From Limnephilus marmoratus (taxonomy: Eukaryota; Arthropoda; Insecta; Trichoptera; Limnephilidae), in assembly GCA_917880885.1 (NCBI GenBank), contig OU862908.1, positions 7,166,501 through 7,230,500 of the forward strand: a stretch of 64,000 nt of DNA, given 5' to 3'. Below the pieces are notes generated by a model that had not been told where the DNA came from, did not search any database, and was given only the letters and a program-made list of their open reading frames with translations. The position numbers were made by a program, and so were the translations under genes. Positions 34,301 to 43,300 of this stretch are shown one piece after another; positions within the stretch are counted from its first letter, which is position 1; each line of letters begins with the position of its first letter.

Positions 34301-37300
34301 AAAATTAATGTTCCGTCTTTTAAAAAAATCAAGTTTTTATTGTAATAATATTTTTATATTACATCATATAATAATATGTACCTACCCCACGATTACGCTC
34401 AGTTGTATTTTTTATTTTTTTTTAAACTTTATTTATTCTCATTTCTTTGTACATATAATGTATAATAGCAAATAGTATACATATAATAACATAATATATA
34501 ATAACAAATAGTATGAACAAGAAATGAAAACCCACTAAGGCACTGCCTGAGTGTGGGTAATATTAAAACAAAATATTATATTTCTAACTATAAAATAGAC
34601 TTAAAAAACATATAAAATATAAAATTAGTATTTCATAGGTAGAACAAGTGAAAAAGGTTTTTTTTGCTATTATAAAATATGGAAAAAACTTACTGATTTT
34701 TTTTTTAGTTATTATAAAAAAATAAACAGAAAACATATTGTACTACAGTTTAGAAAGTTACAGACAGTGTGTTGTAAAAGGAAGGATAAATTTATAGAAA
34801 TAGCGTTTCAATATCTACATTTTTCAACCATATTGGGGGGTGTGTTATTACATTATCGTTATTTGTTTATTTATAACTTTTAAAAAAAAAATTTATTAAG
34901 TAACTATATAATATTTTTTACATTTTATGTGAAACATGTTAGTTAGATGTATATATAAAATAGAAAATATATTCGTAGTCCTCCTCACTAGGAGATCCTG
35001 TGCTGAGGGGGTCTATGCTTTGGATAAGTTTTTCAGCGACTTCTATGGTTTAACTTCAATGTTTGGATAAGGTTTTCCAGAAACTTCTATGACGATGTTT
35101 TAAGTATAGTAGTAAGTTCATTTTCCGATAGTTCCTTCAGCCAACATCTAATGTCCTTAATGTAGCTATTTTTTGTTTTAATTTGTTTGATACTAGGTGG
35201 GAGTTTGTTATATAACTTTACTGCTAAAAATTCAGAACTTCTTTGACCAAATGAAGAGTTACACTTTGGTATATTAAGTATGTCTGTTTGTTTGGCTCTG
35301 GTTTTATAAACATGTGAGGTGTCTGCCTCTGAATCATTTTTGTGGTGATGTACTAGAATGTTTTTGGCTTAGATTTTCTGTATGCTTGGAACATCAAACA
35401 GTTTAAAAATTTCTATTGTTGACGTCCTTATTGGGACCTTTAGAATGATCTTTATGATGCAATTCTGAGTTATCTTAAGTGGTTTTAAATGATTAGATGC
35501 TGCTAAACCCCATCCTATTACTCCATATTCCAACCGAGAGTAGCATAAAGCATAATATACCCCCTTTAGATCCCTCATCGACAAGATGTTTCTTAATTTT
35601 TTGAAGAAGTAGAAGAGTTTTGTTAGCTTTTTTGAGGTAAGATCAATGTGTGAATTCCACTGTAGTTTTTCATCAATTACAATCCCAGGATATTTTATAC
35701 TTTTATTTGGGTTATAGACGGGCACATTGTGGAAAAGTATTTTGACATTCATGTAATTTGAGGGTATGCACATTCATTGATTGTCCTCTTTTGTTTTTGG
35801 AGAAAGTTAGATATTTAGTTTTATTAACATTTAAGGGAGTTCACTTTTAGCCAGTTTTGAAGTACAGCCAGGCCATGTTCCGCCTCCTTGTGGGTTCTTT
35901 TCCAATCTTGTTCGTGGAATATAATAACAGTGTCATCTGCAAAGCTCATTATGTTTACATTTATGGGAAGATTCATAAGGTCATTTATATATATCAGAAA
36001 TAGTATAGGTCCTAATACACTTCCCTGGGGTACCCCAAATTTAATTGGAAGAGATTTGCTCTTTCTTTTACCAATTTGTACAATTTGTTCTCTTCCAGTT
36101 AAATAACTACTAAGTAGGTTTAGAGTTGTTCCGGTTATTCCTTTTTTTTAGTTTTATAAGATAAGTTAAATAAGAAATATTTAGTAGTATTTCTTATTTC
36201 ATCACTTGTTATCTTGACTATATTGAGGCTATTTTCATGATTTACATCACCGTTCATCAGTGTTTTGTCGACAGTAGTAGAATTTTGTTTAATTTTATTT
36301 GCAAGGTTAGAGCCTATATTGCAAAAGTAGTTGTTTATAAAGTCAAAAAGTTTGTCTGGATGTTTCGTAAAAGATGTGGGAATCTCATCAATGTTTAATT
36401 CTTTAATGTTTTTGTCTTTATGCGAGGCTTTAGTATTTGTAATTTCATTTATGATCTGCCAGAGTTTACGGGAATCATTATTTGATTCATCAATTTTGTT
36501 TTTATAGAATGTTTCTTTAGCATAACGAATTACATTTTTACATGTATTCCGAAATTTTTTGTAGAATCGAAGTGTATGGACATCATAAGGGTTGATTTTT
36601 ACTTTTCTGTGCAGTTCATCTCTTTTTCTGATAGAGTTTATAATATTCTGACTGATCCATGGTTTAATGTGAATATTTTTATGAGATACCTTTTTATATG
36701 TGGTTTTGGTGTTTGATAGAATACTGTGCTGTATAATTTCTACGAAATAACTCCAAGCAGTATCAGTATCATTTTCCAGAAGGGCGGTCCAGTCATTCAT
36801 TGTCAACTCCCTTTTGACGTTTTCCCAATTTGTTTCAGACTTCGTTAGGAGTGATTTCATATTTTGGTTTTCATAGGAGTTATTTTTAGTTACAGATAGA
36901 ATTATTGTGTAATGGTCTGTCAGTGTGGTAGTATAAATAATGGCTTGAGTTTTTTTATTAGTTTTACTAAAGATATGATCAATGCATGTTTTTCTTTCAC
37001 TAAATACACGTGTAGGTTTCTCAATTAGGCTTTCATATCCATAGTATGCAAGTGTCTGCATGTAAACATATTTTGTTGGGTGACCATTTTCAAGGATATC
37101 AATATTTATATCACCGATAATAAATACATCTTTAGTGTTTTTAGTAAACTCAGTTCAAAGGATAAGGAGTTAAGAAATGGCTCCAGATTTTTTGTAGATG
37201 GAGATCTGTAAATTGCGAGTATTGTTGTATCATTGCCGATTGATATCCTTAGACTGTTCGCATTATTAATACCGATCTCTCTGACATCAGCTTCAATATC

Positions 37301-40300
37301 TTCTTTATTATATGTTCAAATATTCAGTTTCAGAATTGGGAGATTTGATGTTTGTCTAAGATTTTTTTTAAATAGTGCAGTTTTAGTCATATAACATATT
37401 TGTATATTATGTGTTATATATGAATTAGAATAACTGTGGGAATTTATAGAATGTTATAGAATAACGATGTTATGGAAGTTATAGAATGTCATATAATAAC
37501 GGATGTTGTAGATTATTTTCAACGTAAAATCTGGTCCACTTTCGGTCCAAATTGTTGTTATGTATTTTGAGTGTCTAATCTTTTGTTTGTGTGTCTCATC
37601 TATTGTCTCACTATTTAATGTGTTGGAAAGTGCTGCCGCATAAGGAACATGTTTGTTGCTTTTTTGTCGTCATGGTAACGTAATCGTGAATCGTCACGGT
37701 AATTATAAAAGCGTTTATTGCCATTATTAGATTTTCTTTCTAAACCACCTAACTGACTATCTAAGTGGCGTGTTCCCTCGGTTATCCTAAGTAATAATAA
37801 TAATAATAATAAAATAATAATAAAAACGTTTATTCAGATGAATATATACGTGAAATCCTATTTAGATACTATTTTGATTAATCTTTACGACGAATCGGCT
37901 TACAGTATGAACATCAAAAAATATGCTAGGGATAAATCGAAGCTTTAACTAGCTTAAATAGCTAATGTATTGGAATTACAATAAAATTATTATTTACGTA
38001 ACAAAAAATATAAGCGTAAACCACCAAAAAATATGTTTTTTTATGACTTAACTATGAGGTAATACAAGAAACATTTTTTTAAAAATACCCCTTTATGGCT
38101 AAGACAATTTTTGAGGTTTTCCATGTTCTAACTTTTTTTCGTTCGTATAAAATTATACACAAAATAAATAAAAACCACTTTTTCACTTACTTAATCACTT
38201 TAATTTTGCAGGCACGAGATTCGAAATATTTCTAGCGTTCATTTCCTCTTAATCAATAGTTTTTTTACAGTATTATACATTTTGTTCTTTTATCATTGAC
38301 TCTATTGATGAAAAGGTCACTGCTTAGCTACAATTCAGGATTTCTCCTGTAATGCAGCTGGTTTTCAGCAGTACCTCTAGTGTAAAAAACAGAAAATAAA
38401 ATAAAGAATTAAATTAAATTAAGATAAAATAAATACAAAAATTAAATAACATAAAAAATTAAATTAAATCCCTTATTCAAAATACGATAAAATACAATAC
38501 TTAATAAATAACGGAAATTAAAAAAAAATAATAATGTAAATCGGAATTAATATTAAAACTCAAATACAAAATCAAATCAATTAAAATAAAATAAAACATA
38601 ATTTCATCATTTAATTAAATAAAGACAATATTGGCGAAACTCAAGCGAAAATCTGAAAACAGAAAAATCAGAAAAAGATATTGTCACTTCTGGGACTCGA
38701 ACCCATGACCCTTTGCTTATATGGCAAGTGCTCTACCAAAAATAAATAATATAATCAGTTCAAATTCAAAATAAAATCAATTCAAGTATAAAAAATTAGC
38801 AAAAATATTATCAAAAATATGATCAAAATAAATAATGCAATCAAATTTAATCAAAAACACCCTTCAATTGTAATGTTTTTAATCAATATGTTGTGCGGTT
38901 GACTGTGCAGTCAGCAATCATTCACCGCAGAGCTTCTTGAAGCACTGCAATGGTGAAGAAATTCGAATAGACTGGTATTTCATTCCAAAGTTTTGATGAG
39001 AAATTGCTGAAGCTACCGTCAAATAGAACAGTATTATATTTCGGGAGAGTAATAGGCCAGTGCAATTAGCGATTCGCGATCGGAATTATTCCGGTAGTCC
39101 CAATTTTTTTATATGTTTTAAACACTCATCTCATGATGTAAAATCTGAGTTTTCGACCTTGGGTCACTTGAGCTTTCGCCGCCATTTTGAAAAAACCAGC
39201 CGAAATCGTTCCAAAATCTAGTTTTCCTCAAATATCTCGTTTCCAATAAAATTTTTGGCTAAAGTTGTTTTACAAGTTTAGTAGAACATAAAATTACCTA
39301 CAACTTTTACTTAAAAAGTTTTCTTTTATCTCTAATAAATATTGAGATATGCAGTCGTAAATATGTGTTTAATTTTATAAAAACAGCTAAACTGCTCGAC
39401 TTGGTTTGGTTTTTTGTGTGTATCTCTTTTCCAGAACAATTTTGTGAAAAAAATATTGATATTAATTTTGTAGAGAATAAAATTTCATAAAAGACGTAGC
39501 TTTAAAATTTCATAAAAGATTCAATGAGTATCCAGGTTCTAACACAAAAATTACACAAAAATTGGGTCAAAAATTGAATCAGAAGAAAAGTGTTTTAATC
39601 TTGGCATATCTTTATTATTCTTTTTTTTTAAACAATTATTGTTGTAATAACATGTAAAATGCATAAAAGCAACATTAACCACCAATGTAATCACAACATA
39701 CAAATAAAAATATATTAATTAAGTTTCATAGATGCCGTAAAAAAAGAAAAAAATAGTATTTTCTTTAAATTTATCACTTTTGACTAACGATGAAACTTAC
39801 GGGCCCCGAACAACTTCAATACAGTCTTCCTATGTCTCATCAGCCGTATTTGTGGTGACTGGCTCACCAAATTCCTCGTCATCATCATGAACGAAGGCTT
39901 CCACAGCATTCTGGCAGCACAGAGCTGCCATTACAGTGAATACAGAGTAGGGAGCATTTCAAACCTGACTTTCTACATGTGCACTTTCCAGCGCAACCTT
40001 TTTTGCATTGGCATGAAATAAAGTTCAGCAACGCCTGAGGTGCTGCCTCCTTCAGCATCGGTACTGGAGTTAGTAACCCAACAGCATCTTTCTTCCATCC
40101 CCATTCAGTTGGATCTTTATGGTGACCAAGCCAAGTTTGCACTTGCAAGTATGTTCTTAAAGCATGTTGCTGGACTGCATCTTTGGTGGGTGGTAGCCTG
40201 GATAAATTGAATTTGTTCTTTTTCACCCCCTTGACAAAAAGAATGTACCTACCTTAAATTTTCCAAATTTTATTTCTCATTGCTGCCATACAAAAGTGCA

Positions 40301-43300
40301 AAGAATGTTTCTCGCTTTGCTTTTGGATCTTGAAATACACGAACAAGTTCATTCACTGAGTGGTTCTTGAGAAGAATATTACAAAATTTGTTTTTGCCTT
40401 GACCGAACGGAGCACCAGTTGTGTCGCAGCCACTTATGGCATGAATGAATAAAATGTTTTCTACTATCTCAATGTGTTTAAAACATTTGTTGGAGTACAA
40501 CGCGTTAAGTGATTTACCTTTACCGACTTTTTGATAATATACGTTTGAAGGTGAGAGAGCTGTGATGAGTACCAACAGGTCGATATCCTGACCAACGATT
40601 ATGACTGCATCATGCTGAGATGACAACGAGTTTGCTGTGGTCATTATGAGAACGTCAGCATCCTCTTCAGCTTGTACTGTCGTTATTTGCGATCGTTCAA
40701 ATGAGGCTCTGAGTAGGGAAATAAAACGGGACTTGTTCTTCTCATTTCCCAGAAACTTTTCCTGTGGCGCTTGTGGGTGAGTGGTTTCATAAAACAAAAC
40801 TTCAGCAGAAGTTGTAACTCTGGCACGCCGTGCTCTTTCCACCCCCTTAGTGCTTTTCTTTTCAACCGAATCTGGGTATCCATCGAATACCACTACCGCA
40901 TTGGCTCCATAATGATTTTGTACATACCTGACATATTGCTGAAAAATGATTGAAAAAGGTTGTGCACGACCCCATACAACTTTGTGCAGTAAATATCCCC
41001 CATCAACTACGTGTATTTTACTGCCTCCCAGTTCTATGTTATTTGGTAGAGGATTGAACGATGAGTAAAATATGGATTTGGTTCCTTTGCGTATGCCTTC
41101 CTCTGAGAAAAGAGACAGTGGGACCGGAGATAGTTCATATTGGAAATATTCTTTAAGTTCAATTTCAGACTTTTTGGCAATACACATACGATGGAATAGC
41201 ATTAATGGATCTATTGTCACAGTCACACCCTGATTTTTTATGCTGCTGGTCACCGCTGCAAGAGAAACTATCGCATCCTTACGTTTTAAGTGTAGGTTTC
41301 CAAAGTTCTGGTTGACGACTTTAGACATAGCAAATTTTCCCATCTTTTCAGCCATGTGACAAGTTACTTTGCTATCCCCGACAATGCCACTGGAAATGAA
41401 ATGGTTCATGGCAAGAAAACCAATCAATGAGAGTTTGAACGTCTTTGTCATCCCTCTTAATTCGTGTAGGCCTCATCTCTACATGTTGCTCTGACGTTCC
41501 TGATTCAACTCCACAGAATGACTCAATACTCTCACAAATAGTATGCAGATAAACAAATCCAGCAGTCCAACGAAGAATAGAACTGTTTGTGATTCCTCGT
41601 CCTTGGGTCAAACCTCCAGATGTTTTCATCGATCTCATCAGAGTTTGTTCGATTGTCATGTCAGAGACCAAATCCCTGACCAAAATTTATGAGATCATCG
41701 AATCGTAAAGAAACCCTCTTTGGTAAATCTTTCTTATTCTATTGGATCCATCTTCTCTTTCAATGTCAACATATCTTGGAGATACGGATGTGCACTTTTG
41801 GCATAATTAAAGTGGGCGGCTGCGTGAAAAAAAGGTATAATTTTTTGGACCGTTGCAAGATGGAGCTCCCAATTTCCGGCACGTTCCGCTTCAATATACA
41901 GCTCAATCAGTGTAGTCATCTGGAAGTACTGAACCCACAGCTGGGAAGGTCCTTTTTCTTTTAAAATGTTCAGTACATTAATCAGGGACTGGCGGCTATA
42001 GAGTATTTGTGAGAAAAAAAAACAAATTCCATACAAAAATAACCGATTTCCATAGAAATAACTTCTAAAATATTATTTTTGTTTATTGTTTTTGTTTGTA
42101 TTTAAAAAGATCTAAATTGTATGAAAAAACTATCTAAGAAGCTATACCACACTTTTGGATCTGACGACCTGAATTTAGAACTAAATGTAGCTCTAAAGGA
42201 GCAGAGTTGGAAACACTGATGGCCCGTCCTGGAGTGGCTAATTGGCGGCAACTACAGGGAACAGGGGAGGGGGAAGGGGGGACCCCTCACTCTCTTTTAT
42301 TTGTTGTAATATGTTAAAAATATTACAATATATTAAAATGTAACGTAAACAAAAATCGTATAACATGGTAATAAATCGTGATAAATTTTCTGTTTTCACT
42401 CCGATATTTGTTTATACTTTATATAAGTAAAAAAAATTACAAAAAAAAATAAAAATTACAGGTCTTTTTAGAAATTTTATTTTCTACAAAATTGATATCA
42501 ATAATTTTTTCACAAAATTGTACTGGAAAAAAGAGACGCACAAAAAACTAAACCAAATCGACCAATTTACCTATTTTTATAAAATTATACACATATTTAC
42601 GACTGCATATCTCAATATTTATTAGAGATAGAATAAAACTTTTTAAATAAAAATTGTAGGTAATTTTATGTTCTACTAAACTTGTAAAGCAACTTTAGCC
42701 AAAAATTTTATTGGAAACGAGATATTTGAGGAAAACTAGATTTTGGCACGATTTCGGCTGGTTTTTTCAAAATGGCGGCGAAAGCTCAAGTGACCCAAGG
42801 TCGAAAATTCAGATTTTACATCACGAGATGAGTATATAAAACATATAAAAAAATTGGGACTACCGGAATAATTCCGATCGCGACCCCCTTTTTTACGCTA
42901 ATTGCACTGGCCTATAAGTAAATGGTCGTTTTGGCGTGTACCATGTGCATGAGAGTCATGGGACGAGTATTATATTAATGAATTATATTATATTATTAGT
43001 ATTATATTATTAAAGAACTTTTATTTTCATCAATTTTATCTAATGATTTATCTCATGATTTAAATTCATTACTTAATATAGTTTTAAAACAAAATTATTT
43101 TCAATTCAATGACAATATCTTTAAACAAAAAGATGGTTTGGCAATGGGTGCTAGTACTAGCCCTTTGGTCGCTGATATATTTATAAATAATTTGGAAAAT
43201 AGGATTTTTAACAGTGGTGCCTTATTATTAAAATATGTACATTGTTTGAAGAGACATGTGGATGATGTGTTTTGTGTTTGGACAGGTACATTGAGACATC

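Noticed and set aside
38678..38740. Functional tRNA gene on the minus strand
   Set aside because: The 5' half and acceptor stem are missing, and the anticodon loop lacks the invariant U.
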